DNA from: Bradyrhizobium hipponense
Lineage (GTDB): Bacteria > Pseudomonadota > Alphaproteobacteria > Rhizobiales > Xanthobacteraceae
Length of the DNA: 51,079 bases
NCBI RefSeq assembly: GCF_008123965.1
Contig: NZ_VSTH01000019.1
Coordinates: forward strand, 167,013-218,091
Direction of reading: 5' to 3'
The position numbers were made by a program, and so were the translations under genes. Positions 27,179 through 35,638 of this stretch are shown in pieces; the first letter of the stretch is position 1, and each line of letters begins with the position of its first letter. Under the pieces are notes generated by a model, which saw only the letters and a program-made list of their open reading frames with translations, was not told the origin of the DNA and ran no database searches.

Positions 27179-27778
27179 TCAACCTCCGCCGCCCTGCGAG
27201 ATGCGCTCGATGAATTCGTCGGGCGTTTCGTCCGGAGAGCCTTTCTCATAGCTCGGCCGATTCCCGCGGATGACGCTTACCAACTCATCGATGAGCGCAA
27301 TGGAGAGGATGACGAGGCCGCCGGCAAAGCGGAGCTGCGGAATCCAGAGCGGGAGCGCGACCACGCCCTGCGCCACATCGTTGAAGCGCCAGGAGTCGTA
27401 GGTCATCTGCACGGCGTGCCGGGTGAAGTAGAGAATGAAGGCCGTCGCAATACCGAGCGCCACGATCTCCGCAACCTGCTTGGTTCGCCCGTGCAACTTC
27501 TCCAACAGCAGACCGACGCGAATCATCTCGCCGCGCTTGAAGGTGTGGGCGAGTCCGAGGAAAGCCATCGCAGCCATGCACCACGATGCGAAATCGTCAC
27601 CGGCGGGAATGTTGAGGGCAAATTGCCGCCCGATCGACATGATCATCATGATCGCGAAGATCGCGACCAGGAAGACGCCTGCTGTGTAGCCCGCGCCAAG
27701 ATAGAGAAGGTCCAGAGTGCGTCGAACCAATCCAACAGCCGCCGCATCGTTGCCGTGCCCTGCCAACGTGGTCCCCAT
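27179..27778 (-). CDS. TRAP transporter small permease DctQ (system 2)
   Basis: A 199-residue four-helix membrane protein of the DctQ family. Helices are about 28-50, 65-88, 103-127 and 145-165. It has the conserved FASWCMAAMAFLGLAHTFKRGEMIRVGLL segment, in which the E and R/K pattern after helix 2 is typical. The C-terminal 35 residues are polar and end in a Gly run. It is the first gene of the operon; the region before it holds an inverted repeat at 27841-27861 that may be an operator. Confidence 0.9.
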   Translation of the reverse strand: MGTTLAGHGNDAAAVGLVRRTLDLLYLGAGYTAGVFLVAIFAIMMIMSIGRQFALNIPAGDDFASWCMAAMAFLGLAHTFKRGEMIRVGLLLEKLHGRTKQVAEIVALGIATAFILYFTRHAVQMTYDSWRFNDVAQGVVALPLWIPQLRFAGGLVILSIALIDELVSVIRGNRPSYEKGSPDETPDEFIERISQGGGG

Positions 27779-27840
27779 CCTCTGCGGCTCAATCGAACCC
27801 GGCGGTTATTGCAGGTTCTGCTTGATTATCGCCACCATCC

Positions 27841-27870
27841 AACGTCTGTCTTTGAGACGTTAGACCAACA
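27841..27870. promoter_or_regulatory. candidate operator upstream of TRAP system 2
   Basis: An inverted repeat AACGTCT / AGACGTT (27841-27847 and 27855-27861) is next to TTAGACCAA. On the minus strand this reads TTGGTCTAACGTCT, close to the TGGTCTAAC-type sites I recall for GntR/FCD regulators. It lies 63-92 bases before the dctQ start. No GntR gene is inside the window, so the regulator is unknown. Confidence 0.4.
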
Positions 27871-27931
27871 CGATGGGGCTCGCGAAAGCAAGGAGCATGC
27901 CGGCCTGCGGCACAATTTCTGCCGGATACGC

Positions 27932-28729
27932 TCAGTGCGTCTCCAGCCGCAGGCCGTCATAGGCCGGCACCACGCCTGCCGGCAGCGACTGCCTGATCAC
28001 CTCATAGTCGACGTCGGCCGTCATATTGGTGATGACCGCGCGCTTCGGCTTGAAGCGCTCGATCCAGGACAATGCATCGTTGATGCTGAAATGGCTGGAA
28101 TGGCCAGTGTAGCGCAGGCCGTCGACGATCCAGAGATCGAGATTTTCCAGCGCGCCCCAGCTCTCGCGCGGGATGTCGTTGAGGTCGGGCGTATAGGCGG
28201 CGTTGCCGATGCGAAAGCCGAGCGCGGGGATCTGGCCGTGCTGGACCAGGAATGCCGTCAGCGTCACCGCGCCGCCCTTCCCCAGGATGGTCTGGCTCTC
28301 GCCCGCCTCGATCGAATGGCGGGTCAGGATGGGCGGATAGTCGCTACCCTCGGGCGAGATAAAGCAATAGGAGAACCGCGCCATAATATCCTTGGCGGTC
28401 GACTGGTTGAAATAGGTCGGAATGCGCCGGCGCATGTGCAGCACGACCGAGCGCAGATCGTCCATGCCATGGGTCTGGTCGGCATGCTCATGGGTCAGGA
28501 ACACCGCGTCAATGTGATCGACATTAGTATCGATCAATTGCTCGCGCAAATCGGGCGAGGTGTCGATGACGATCCGCGTGGTGCCGTGCTCGGCGGCCTG
28601 CTCGACCAGCAGCGAGCAGCGGCGGCGGCGGTTCTTCGGGTTTGCAGGATCACACGCGCCCCAGCCGAGCGCCGGGCGCGGCACGCCGGCCGAGGAGCCG
28701 CAACCCAGGATCGTCAGCGTCAGTGTCAT
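27932..28729 (-). CDS. MBL-fold metallo-hydrolase (PhnP-like)
   Basis: A 265-residue metallo-beta-lactamase-fold hydrolase. It starts with LTILGCGSSAGVPRP, the glycine-rich beginning of the PhnP/RNase-Z-like branch, followed by CDPANPKNRRRRCSLLV. The metal motif is LTHEHADQTHGMDDL (HxHxDxxHG, about 79-93). Other ligands are likely Asp in IDTSPDLR and His in TGHSSHFS. PhnP relatives are cyclic phosphodiesterases, but in this conserved string next to tatD and metG the substrate is unknown. It follows tatD by 13 bases and ends the minus-strand run. Confidence 0.88.
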   Translation of the reverse strand: MTLTLTILGCGSSAGVPRPALGWGACDPANPKNRRRRCSLLVEQAAEHGTTRIVIDTSPDLREQLIDTNVDHIDAVFLTHEHADQTHGMDDLRSVVLHMRRRIPTYFNQSTAKDIMARFSYCFISPEGSDYPPILTRHSIEAGESQTILGKGGAVTLTAFLVQHGQIPALGFRIGNAAYTPDLNDIPRESWGALENLDLWIVDGLRYTGHSSHFSINDALSWIERFKPKRAVITNMTADVDYEVIRQSLPAGVVPAYDGLRLETH

Positions 28730-28742
28730 GCGGCTCCCGGTC

Positions 28743-29519
28743 TTAAGCTTTCACCTTGGAGAACAGGCGGAAGAAGTTTTCGGTGGTCTGGCGCGAGATC
28801 TCCTCGAGCGACACGCCGCGCGTTTCGGCGAGCACCTTGGCGACCTCGACCACATAGGCTGGCTCGTTGCGTTTGCCCCGGAACTTGCCGGGCGCAAGGT
28901 AGGGAGAATCCGTCTCAACCAGAATGCGACCCGACGGTAGTTCGGCCGCGAGCGCGCGCAGCGCTTCCGACTTCTTGAAGGTCAGGATGCCCGTGAAGCC
29001 GATATACAGCCCGAGCGATACTGCCTTCAACGCAAGTTCGCGGCCGCCCGTGTAACAATGAAGCACCGCGCGAAACGATCCGCTTGCTGCCTCCTCTTCC
29101 AGGATGCGGGCGCAATCCTCGTCTGCCTCGCGGGTGTGGATCACGAGCGGCAGGCCGGTCGCGCGGGCGGCCGCTATGTGGCTGCGAAAGCCCCTCGCCT
29201 GCGCCTCTGGCGCGCCATTGTCGTAGAAATAGTCAAGCCCGGCTTCCCCGAGCGCGACGACCTTGGGATGCTGCGTCAGCGCGATCAGCTCGTCCGGCGA
29301 AATCCCGTCCTCCTCATCCGCGTTATGCGGATGGGTGCCAACCGAGCAATATACGTCGTCGTAGCGCTCAGCGATGGCGAGCAGGTCCTTTAGCCGACGC
29401 ACCCGTGTCGAGATCGTGACCATGCGGCCGATTCCAGCCGCACGCGCGCGTGAGACGATGCCGTCGATGTCGTCCGCAAAATCCGGAAAATCCAGATGGC
29501 AGTGGCTGTCGACCAGCAT
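28743..29519 (-). CDS. TatD-family metal-dependent hydrolase/DNase
   Basis: A 258-residue TIM-barrel nuclease of the TatD family. The start is set at 29519 (MLVDSHCHLDFPDF); the frame is open further upstream but lacks family features there. Metal ligands are the HxH of DSHCHLDF (residues 6 and 8), Glu of ALGEAGLDYFYD (about 95), His of LPLVIHTREADED, His of AVLHCYTGG and Asp of LVETDSPYLAPGKFRGKRNEP. TatD proteins show 3'-5' exonuclease and DNA/RNA end-trimming activity. It lies 10 bases downstream of metG, a pairing found in many bacteria. Confidence 0.92.
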   Translation of the reverse strand: MLVDSHCHLDFPDFADDIDGIVSRARAAGIGRMVTISTRVRRLKDLLAIAERYDDVYCSVGTHPHNADEEDGISPDELIALTQHPKVVALGEAGLDYFYDNGAPEAQARGFRSHIAAARATGLPLVIHTREADEDCARILEEEAASGSFRAVLHCYTGGRELALKAVSLGLYIGFTGILTFKKSEALRALAAELPSGRILVETDSPYLAPGKFRGKRNEPAYVVEVAKVLAETRGVSLEEISRQTTENFFRLFSKVKA

Positions 29520-29529
29520 CGCGCGAACC

Positions 29530-31488
29530 TCAGGCCGCCGGCTCAACGTAGCGCGGGAAAGCCGGCGTCGGCGCCGGCAACGTCGTGCCGGGCGCAATCC
29601 GCTTCGTGCCGCCGAGCGCGGCAAAGGTGCGCTCTCCTTCCGGGATGCCGAGGCTGTCGAGCAGCAATCCCGAAGCGGTCGGCATCACCGGCTGGGCTAG
29701 GATCGCGATCTGGCGCACGACTTCCGCGGTGACGTAGAGCACGGTCTTCTGCCTGACAGGATCAGTCTTGGCGAGCGCCCACGGCGCTTCGCCCGCAAAG
29801 TAGCGGTTGGCTTCCGCCACTACGGCCCACACGGCGCTGAGCCAGTGGTGGATCTGCTGAGTCGCCATTGCCTCGCGGGACACCGCCAGCATGCCGTCGG
29901 CCTGCGACAGGATCGCCTTGTCGTTGTCGCTGAACGCACCCGGCTCCGGCAGCACGCCAGCGAACTGCTTGGCGATCATCGACAGCGAGCGCTGCGCGAG
30001 ATTGCCAAGATCATTGGCGAGATCGGCATTGATGCGCGCGACGATGGCCTCATGGCTGTAGTTGCCGTCCTGGCCGAACGGCACCTCGCGCAGGAAGAAA
30101 TAGCGCATCTGGTCGACGCCATACAGGTCGGCGAGGTTGAAGGGATCGACGACGTTGCCGACCGACTTCGACATCTTCTCGCCCTTGCTGAACAGGAAGC
30201 CATGGGCATAGACCCGCTTCGGCAGCGGAATGCCGGCCGATAGCAGGAACGCCGGCCAGTAGACCGCGTGGAAGCGGATGATGTCCTTGCCGATGATGTG
30301 CACGTCGGCCGGCCAGTAGCGCCAGTTCTTGTCGTTCTCGTCGGGAAAGCCGATGCCGGTGATGTAGTTGGTGAGCGCGTCGACCCAGACATACATCACG
30401 TGCGCTTCATCGCCGGGCACCTTGACGCCCCAGTCGAAGGTAGTGCGCGAGATCGAGAGATCGCGCAGGCCGCCTCGTACGAAGCTCACCACCTCGTTCC
30501 GGCGCGAGTCCGGGCCGATGAATTCGGGATGGTCTTCGTAGAGCTTCAGAAGCTTGTCCTGATAGGCCGACAGGCGGAAGAAGTAGCTCTTCTCCTCGAC
30601 CCACTCGACCGGCGTGCCCTGCGGCCCAATTCGCACCCCGTCGTCGTTTACACGCGTCTCATCCTCGGCGTAATACGCCTCGTCCCGCACCGAGTACCAG
30701 CCGGCATAGGTATCGGCATAGATGTCGCCGTTCGCAGCCATGCGCCGCCAGATCTCCTGGCTGGAGCGATGGTGTTGCTCTTCGGTGGTGCGGATGAAGC
30801 GATCGAACGACACGTTCAGACGCTGGTCCATCGCCTTGAAACGGCCGGCATTGCGAGCGGCGAGTGCGGCCGGGGCGAGCCCCTCGTTCTGCGCGGTCTG
30901 GATCATCTTCAGGCCATGCTCGTCGGTACCGGTAAGAAAGAACACGTCTTTGCCGTCGAGCCGCGCGAAGCGCGCCAATACATCGGTCGCGATCGCCTCA
31001 TAGGCGTGGCCGATATGCGGGGTGCCATTGGGATAGGCAATTGCAGTCGTGATGTAGAAGACGTTGTCGCGTGCAGGTGTCGCAATGGGCGGCGCGGCTT
31101 TCGGCGCGGCAACTGCCTTCGGCGCGCGCGGCGCGTTCGGCCTGGCGGCTCGGGGTGCGGCGACGGGAGCCGGCGCCACGGCAGCGGTCGTCCCCGCCTT
31201 CCTGGCCGCCGTCTTTGTCGGGGCCTTCGCCGGCTTCTTGGCAGTCGTCTCGGCAACCTTCTTCGTCACGGCCTTCTTGGCGGCGACCTGCTTCTTCGCA
31301 GCCTTCTTTGCATTCTTTGCAGGTTTCGCTGCGGTCTTGTTCGTGCGCTTTTTGGCGGCCGCCTTGGTCTTGTTCGTCTTCTTCACGGCTTTGCGGGCGC
31401 GCGCCTTCGCGAGCTTCTTCGTGGCTTTCTTAACAGCCTTCTTGCCGCTCTTGTGTTTGACGGTTTTCTTAGCTCGCGTGGCCACCAC
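29530..31488 (-). CDS. metG: methionyl-tRNA synthetase with a histone-H1-like N-terminal extension
   Basis: A class I aminoacyl-tRNA synthetase that charges tRNA-Met. The catalytic part begins at about residue 142 ([20 protein letters not shown]). HIGH is at 158-161, and KMSKS is in [14 protein letters not shown]. The zinc-knuckle cysteines are missing ([16 protein letters not shown] instead), as in the short, zinc-free MetRS group. A helical anticodon domain follows, with no C-terminal dimerisation EMAP-like domain. Residues 1-140 are an extra low-complexity tail: 34 Lys in the first 97 residues with one acidic residue, then an Ala/Pro-rich linker. It resembles eukaryotic H1 or bacterial H1-like tails. 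The GTG start at 31488 follows aagga, and no internal start between tail and core looks better. Confidence 0.95.
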   Translation of the reverse strand: MVATRAKKTVKHKSGKKAVKKATKKLAKARARKAVKKTNKTKAAAKKRTNKTAAKPAKNAKKAAKKQVAAKKAVTKKVAETTAKKPAKAPTKTAARKAGTTAAVAPAPVAAPRAARPNAPRAPKAVAAPKAAPPIATPARDNVFYITTAIAYPNGTPHIGHAYEAIATDVLARFARLDGKDVFFLTGTDEHGLKMIQTAQNEGLAPAALAARNAGRFKAMDQRLNVSFDRFIRTTEEQHHRSSQEIWRRMAANGDIYADTYAGWYSVRDEAYYAEDETRVNDDGVRIGPQGTPVEWVEEKSYFFRLSAYQDKLLKLYEDHPEFIGPDSRRNEVVSFVRGGLRDLSISRTTFDWGVKVPGDEAHVMYVWVDALTNYITGIGFPDENDKNWRYWPADVHIIGKDIIRFHAVYWPAFLLSAGIPLPKRVYAHGFLFSKGEKMSKSVGNVVDPFNLADLYGVDQMRYFFLREVPFGQDGNYSHEAIVARINADLANDLGNLAQRSLSMIAKQFAGVLPEPGAFSDNDKAILSQADGMLAVSREAMATQQIHHWLSAVWAVVAEANRYFAGEAPWALAKTDPVRQKTVLYVTAEVVRQIAILAQPVMPTASGLLLDSLGIPEGERTFAALGGTKRIAPGTTLPAPTPAFPRYVEPAA

Positions 31489-31533
31489 GAATTCCTTTAC
31501 CGGCTTCTCGAAAATTTGGAAACGAACCTGCGC

Positions 31534-32580
31534 CTAGCGCGTTGCGTCCGCCAGCCAGCCGAACACCGAGAAGACCAGGGGCTTGCGCTCCAGATTATAG
31601 GTTTCGGTGTCGCGTGCGGCGCGGACGATCTTTTCCCATACCTCCGCAAGGCGCGCAAGGCGCGGCAGGTTCTGGTTGGCATTGGCCTCGTCGGCATGCA
31701 GGCGCTCGGCGATCCAGCGGTCGATGCCGTCGATGAAGGCCGCAAGCGCGACGCGGTCGCTGGTGCCGAGCGAATCGCCGAGCGTGTGCAGTTCACGAGG
31801 ATCGATCTGCGGCAGGCGCGCGAGCAGCGCAGCCGTGCGCTGCTGAAGTTTCAGGGCGTCGCCGCCGAGCAGCGTCAGCGCTCGTGCGACGCTGCCCTCG
31901 CAGGCCTCCGCCCCTTCACGCAGCGCCGGGTCGTTCGGATCGAGATCGGCGGCTGCCGCCGCAGCGGCAATCACCTCGTCGGTCGCGAGCGGACGCAGGC
32001 GCAGCTTGCGGCAGCGCGACTGGATCGTTGCGAGCACGCGCGCAGGTGCATGGCTCACCAGCAGGAACAGCGATTGCTGCGGCGGCTCCTCCAAAATCTT
32101 GAGAAGCGCGTTGGCCGCATTCGGATTGAGCTCGTCGACGGTGTCGACGATGCAGACGCGCCAGCCCTCAGCCGCCGCGGTCGAGCCGAAGAACGAGATG
32201 GTCTCGCGCGTCTCGTCGACGGTAATCACCGTGCGCATCACTCCGCGATCGTTCGCGGTGCGCTCCAACGCCAACAACCCGCCATGGGATTCCGCGGTCA
32301 CCTGCCGCGCCACGGCATCGTTCGGATCGATCGCGAGGTTCTCGGCGCGCTGCACGGTCGGCGCCAGCGGTTGGCCGTGAGCGAGCACGAAGCGCGCCAT
32401 GCGATAGGCGAGCGTCGCCTTGCCGATGCCCTGCGGCCCGCCAATCAGCCAGGCATGCGGGATCCGCCCGCCGCGATAGGCGGCCAGTAGCGCCGTCTCC
32501 GCCTCGCGATGGCCGAACAGCCGGCCGGTCTCGCGCGGATGCGGTATGGCCGTCTCGCGCCCGGTCTGACGCCGGCTCAT
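31534..32580 (-). CDS. holB: DNA polymerase III subunit delta prime
   Basis: A 348-residue clamp-loader subunit (AAA+ fold). The P-loop region is WLIGGPQGIGKATLAYRMA (about 40-58). The sensor and Walker B-like segment is CIVDTVDELNPNAANALLKILEEPP (about 142-166), and SHAPARVLATIQSRCRKLRL is the SRC motif that contacts the neighbouring subunit's ATP. The zinc-binding cysteines of E. coli delta prime are not seen. The ATG overlaps the tmk stop by 4 bases, so the two are coupled. It is part of the conserved dac-tmk-holB-metG string. Confidence 0.93.
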   Translation of the reverse strand: MSRRQTGRETAIPHPRETGRLFGHREAETALLAAYRGGRIPHAWLIGGPQGIGKATLAYRMARFVLAHGQPLAPTVQRAENLAIDPNDAVARQVTAESHGGLLALERTANDRGVMRTVITVDETRETISFFGSTAAAEGWRVCIVDTVDELNPNAANALLKILEEPPQQSLFLLVSHAPARVLATIQSRCRKLRLRPLATDEVIAAAAAAADLDPNDPALREGAEACEGSVARALTLLGGDALKLQQRTAALLARLPQIDPRELHTLGDSLGTSDRVALAAFIDGIDRWIAERLHADEANANQNLPRLARLAEVWEKIVRAARDTETYNLERKPLVFSVFGWLADATR

Positions 32581-33263
32581 GCTGAGACCACCGATGCCGG
32601 CGTTGGAAGGAGGCGATCGCGCACCGCCGCCCAGACGCGCCCGGCAACCGTGTCGGGGTCGGAATTGGCGTCGATCAGCACGCAGCGTGCGGGTTCCTCC
32701 GCAGCGATCTTGCGGTAAGCATCGCGCAGGCCCTCGTGGAACTTGAGGTTCTCACCCTCGAACCTGTCAGGCGTGCCGCTGCCGCGCCGTGCGGCGGCGC
32801 GCTGCAAGCCGATCTCGACCGGTAGGTCGAGGATGATGGTGAGATCCGGCTTGAGATCGCCGATCGTGACCCGCTGCATCGCGTTGATCAGCCCGGCCGG
32901 CACGCTGCCGAGGCTGCCCTGATAGGCGCGTGTCGAGTCGGCGAAACGATCGCACAGGACCCAAGTGCCCTGTTTGAGCGCGGGTTCGATTACGGTGCGG
33001 ACATGGTCATCGCGCGCGGCAGCAAACAGCAGCGTCTCGGCCTCGGGTCCGAGCAGCTTGCCCATGCCCGACAAAACCAGATAGCGCATGATTTCGGCGC
33101 CGGGCGAGCCGCCCGGCTCGCGCGTGACCAAGATGCGCAGCTTCGCCGCACTGAGCCGGCTGGCGAGCTTCTTGATCTGGGTCGACTTGCCCGTCCCCTC
33201 GCCGCCTTCAAAGGTGATGAAGCGTCCGCGTCCGGGCGCCCGCTGTAGCGCGCTTTCACTCAT
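32577..33263 (-). CDS. tmk: thymidylate kinase
   Basis: A 228-residue dTMP kinase, which makes dTDP for DNA synthesis. The P-loop is FITFEGGEGTGKSTQIKKLA (GxxGxGKS at about 21-28). The DR(F/Y) motif is CDRFADSTRAYQGSLG (about 103-118), and the LID-like Arg-rich part is LQRAAARRGSGTPDRFE (about 152-168). The length is slightly above the usual 205-215 because of a short N-terminal extension. It sits 2 bases after the carboxypeptidase gene and overlaps holB by 4 bases. Confidence 0.95.
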   Translation of the reverse strand: MSESALQRAPGRGRFITFEGGEGTGKSTQIKKLASRLSAAKLRILVTREPGGSPGAEIMRYLVLSGMGKLLGPEAETLLFAAARDDHVRTVIEPALKQGTWVLCDRFADSTRAYQGSLGSVPAGLINAMQRVTIGDLKPDLTIILDLPVEIGLQRAAARRGSGTPDRFEGENLKFHEGLRDAYRKIAAEEPARCVLIDANSDPDTVAGRVWAAVRDRLLPTPASVVSA

Positions 33264-33265
33264 GA

Positions 33266-34528
33266 TCAGAGCTTCTCGGCGCCCGCGCGGAACATCCCGA
33301 TCACGAGCTCGCTGGCGCCGTCGATCGCGCGGCGCATGGTCGAGCCGGTGCCAATTGCTTCGGCCGCATAGACCGGCGTCTCCACCGCGATATTGCCGCT
33401 GCGCCAGACCCGCACCACGCCGACCTTCTGGCCGGCCTCGACCGGCGCGCGCACTGGGCCGCTATAGACGACGCGCGCGATCAGCTTGTCGCTGCCGTTC
33501 TTGTGTACCATCACCTTCACTGGCGTCTTGGCGACGAGTTTCACCGAACGGCTCTCACCGCCAAACACTTTTGCGTAGCCGACGGGCTGGTCGGCCGCGA
33601 TCAGCGTGCGGGTCTCGAAATTGCGGAAGCCCCATTCCAGCATCTTCTTGGCTTCGGTGGCACGATCCTCAGGGTCTTCCAGTCCGTTGACGACGACGAT
33701 CAGCCGCGTGCCGTTCTGCACGGCCGAGCCGACCATGCCGTAGCCGCCCTCCTTGGTGTAGCCGGTCTTGAGGCCGTCAGCGCCTTCCATCGAATTGAGC
33801 AGCGGATTGCGGTTGGGCTGGCGGATCTTGTTCCACGTGTACTCCTTCTCGCCGAACAGTTTGTAGAATTCGGGGAAGTCCAGGATGATGTGGCGGGCAA
33901 GGATAGCGAGCTCGCGCACCGTCATCTTGTTGCCGGGATCGGGCAGACCGTTGGAGTTGCCGAAGGTCGACTTGGTCATGCCGAGTTCGCGGGCGCGCTT
34001 GGTCATGAAGTCGGCGGCAAAGATCCGCTCGTTGCCGGCGATGCCTTCGGCCAGCGCAATGCAGGCGTCGTTGCCGCTCTGGATGATCGCGCCGTGCAAG
34101 AGATCATCGACGGAGACCTTGCTGTTGATGGCGGCAAACATGGTCGAGCCGCCCGAGGGCGCCCCGCCCTTGCGCCAGGCGTTCTCGCTGATCCGGTACT
34201 CGTCGGTGGGCTTGATGTCGCCTTTCTTGATGGCGTTGAAGACGACCTCGGCCGTCATCAGCTTCATCATGCTGGACGGCGCGCGCAGCTCGTCGGCGTT
34301 CTTCTCGAACAACACGCTGCCGCTGGAGGCCTCGGTCAGGATCGCGGTGGGGGCATCTCCGTCAAAACCGGACTCTTCCGCTTTCTTGGCGCCCTGGACG
34401 CTCTGGTTGGCGGCCTGGAGCACCCCGCCCCAGCCGACGCTCGCCATCAGAACCGCCGCGAACAGCCCGCGCGCCAGCGCTCCAGCCGTGAGCCGGGGGC
34501 GACAAAGCGAAGAAACACGACATGCCAT
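33266..34528 (-). CDS. D-alanyl-D-alanine carboxypeptidase (penicillin-binding protein 5 family)
   Basis: A 420-residue S11 peptidase that trims the terminal D-Ala from peptidoglycan in the periplasm. The ATG at 34528 is chosen over a TTG two codons upstream. The signal peptide is about residues 15-40. Active-site motifs are SxxK in RAPSSMMKLMTAE (about 86-89), SGN in GAIIQSGNDACIALAEG and KTG in GLKTGYTKEGGYG. The C-terminal domain after about 300 matches the PBP5-like beta-sheet domain, ending with an amphipathic helix (ELVIGMFRAGAEKL) for membrane association. It heads the minus-strand string to the MBL hydrolase and is divergent from the alpha/beta hydrolase gene. Confidence 0.93.
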   Translation of the reverse strand: MACRVSSLCRPRLTAGALARGLFAAVLMASVGWGGVLQAANQSVQGAKKAEESGFDGDAPTAILTEASSGSVLFEKNADELRAPSSMMKLMTAEVVFNAIKKGDIKPTDEYRISENAWRKGGAPSGGSTMFAAINSKVSVDDLLHGAIIQSGNDACIALAEGIAGNERIFAADFMTKRARELGMTKSTFGNSNGLPDPGNKMTVRELAILARHIILDFPEFYKLFGEKEYTWNKIRQPNRNPLLNSMEGADGLKTGYTKEGGYGMVGSAVQNGTRLIVVVNGLEDPEDRATEAKKMLEWGFRNFETRTLIAADQPVGYAKVFGGESRSVKLVAKTPVKVMVHKNGSDKLIARVVYSGPVRAPVEAGQKVGVVRVWRSGNIAVETPVYAAEAIGTGSTMRRAIDGASELVIGMFRAGAEKL

Positions 34529-34681
34529 GGCCAAGCCCTGAGAGCGGCGTTCTAACAGTTGGAACCAGTGCGAACAACACGAGGTTGGCCGCTTGTCCGT
34601 GAGATTGCACGATTCTCGTCGCGCCCCTATCGTGCCACCTCATGTTTTGCGACCAAACCCCTGAAACAAGGCGGAAAAGCG

Positions 34682-35638
34682 ATGTCTTCCACCCGCGTGA
34701 TCAAGGCCAACGGGATCGACCTGTTCATCCGCGAAGCCGGCGAGGGACCGCTGGTCGTGCTGTGCCATGGCTGGCCGGAACTCTCCTACTCCTGGCGGCA
34801 TCAGATCCCGGCGCTCGCAGCCGCCGGCTTTCACGTCGTCGCGCCCGACATGCGCGGCTACGGCCAGAGTGCGGCGCCGCCTGATGTCGCCGCCTACTCG
34901 ATCTTCGATACCGTCGGTGACGTGGTCGGCTTGGTGCAGGCGCTCGACGAGAGCAAGGCCATGGTGGTCGGCCACGACTGGGGTGCGCCGGTCGCGTGGC
35001 ATGCGGCACTGTTCCGGCCCGACATCTTCACGGCGGTCGCGGGCCTGAGCGTGCCGCCGCCGTTCCGCGGCCGCGGCAAGCCGCTCGACCTGCTCCGCCA
35101 GGGTGGCGTCACCAACTTCTACTGGCAGTATTTCCAGACACCCGGGGTCGCCGAAGCCGAACTCGAGCGTGATGTCGCCCGCACCATGCGCATCGTGCTC
35201 GGCGGACGCGGCCTTGCCGATCCCAGCGCCGCGATGTTCGTGCCGGAGGGTAAGGGCTTCCTCAGCCATGCGACCTCCGAGGAGCCGCTGCCGGGCTGGC
35301 TGAGCCAGACTGACCTGGCCTATTTCACAGAAACCTTCCGCAAGTCCGGCTTCCGCGGCGGGCTGAACTGGTATCGCAACATCGACCGCAATTGGGAGCT
35401 GACGGCGCCCTGGCAGGATGCGCAGATCCACCAGCCCTCCCTCTTCATCGCCGGCTCCAAGGACGCCGTCATCACCGGCCTGATCGGCGCCAAGCGCGTC
35501 AACGAGCTGGAGCGCGTGCTGCCCAACCTCACGCGGAAGCTGATCATCGAGGGCGCCGGCCATTGGGTGCAGCAGGAGCGGCCCGGCGAGGTGAACGACG
35601 CGCTGCTCACGTTCCTGCGCGAGGCATCGGCGCGCTAG
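34682..35638 (+). CDS. alpha/beta hydrolase, epoxide-hydrolase type
   Basis: A 318-residue alpha/beta hydrolase. The start is set at 34682 after aaggcgga. The HGWPE oxyanion motif is LCHGWPELSYSWRHQIP (about 29-45). The nucleophile elbow VVGHDWGAPVAWH (about 98-110) has Asp as nucleophile, as in soluble epoxide hydrolases and haloalkane dehalogenases. The catalytic His is in GAGHWVQQERP (about 293), and the lid holds tyrosines (NWYRNIDRNW). A role in epoxide detoxification is likely; a dehalogenase role is less so. It sits between dac and rlpA, facing rlpA with overlapping stops (CTAG at 35635-35638). Confidence 0.88.
   Translation: MSSTRVIKANGIDLFIREAGEGPLVVLCHGWPELSYSWRHQIPALAAAGFHVVAPDMRGYGQSAAPPDVAAYSIFDTVGDVVGLVQALDESKAMVVGHDWGAPVAWHAALFRPDIFTAVAGLSVPPPFRGRGKPLDLLRQGGVTNFYWQYFQTPGVAEAELERDVARTMRIVLGGRGLADPSAAMFVPEGKGFLSHATSEEPLPGWLSQTDLAYFTETFRKSGFRGGLNWYRNIDRNWELTAPWQDAQIHQPSLFIAGSKDAVITGLIGAKRVNELERVLPNLTRKLIIEGAGHWVQQERPGEVNDALLTFLREASAR

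Noticed and set aside
30268..32490. A 740-codon plus-strand frame over metG and holB
   Set aside because: Antisense of two well-recognised genes; the product shows no domain.
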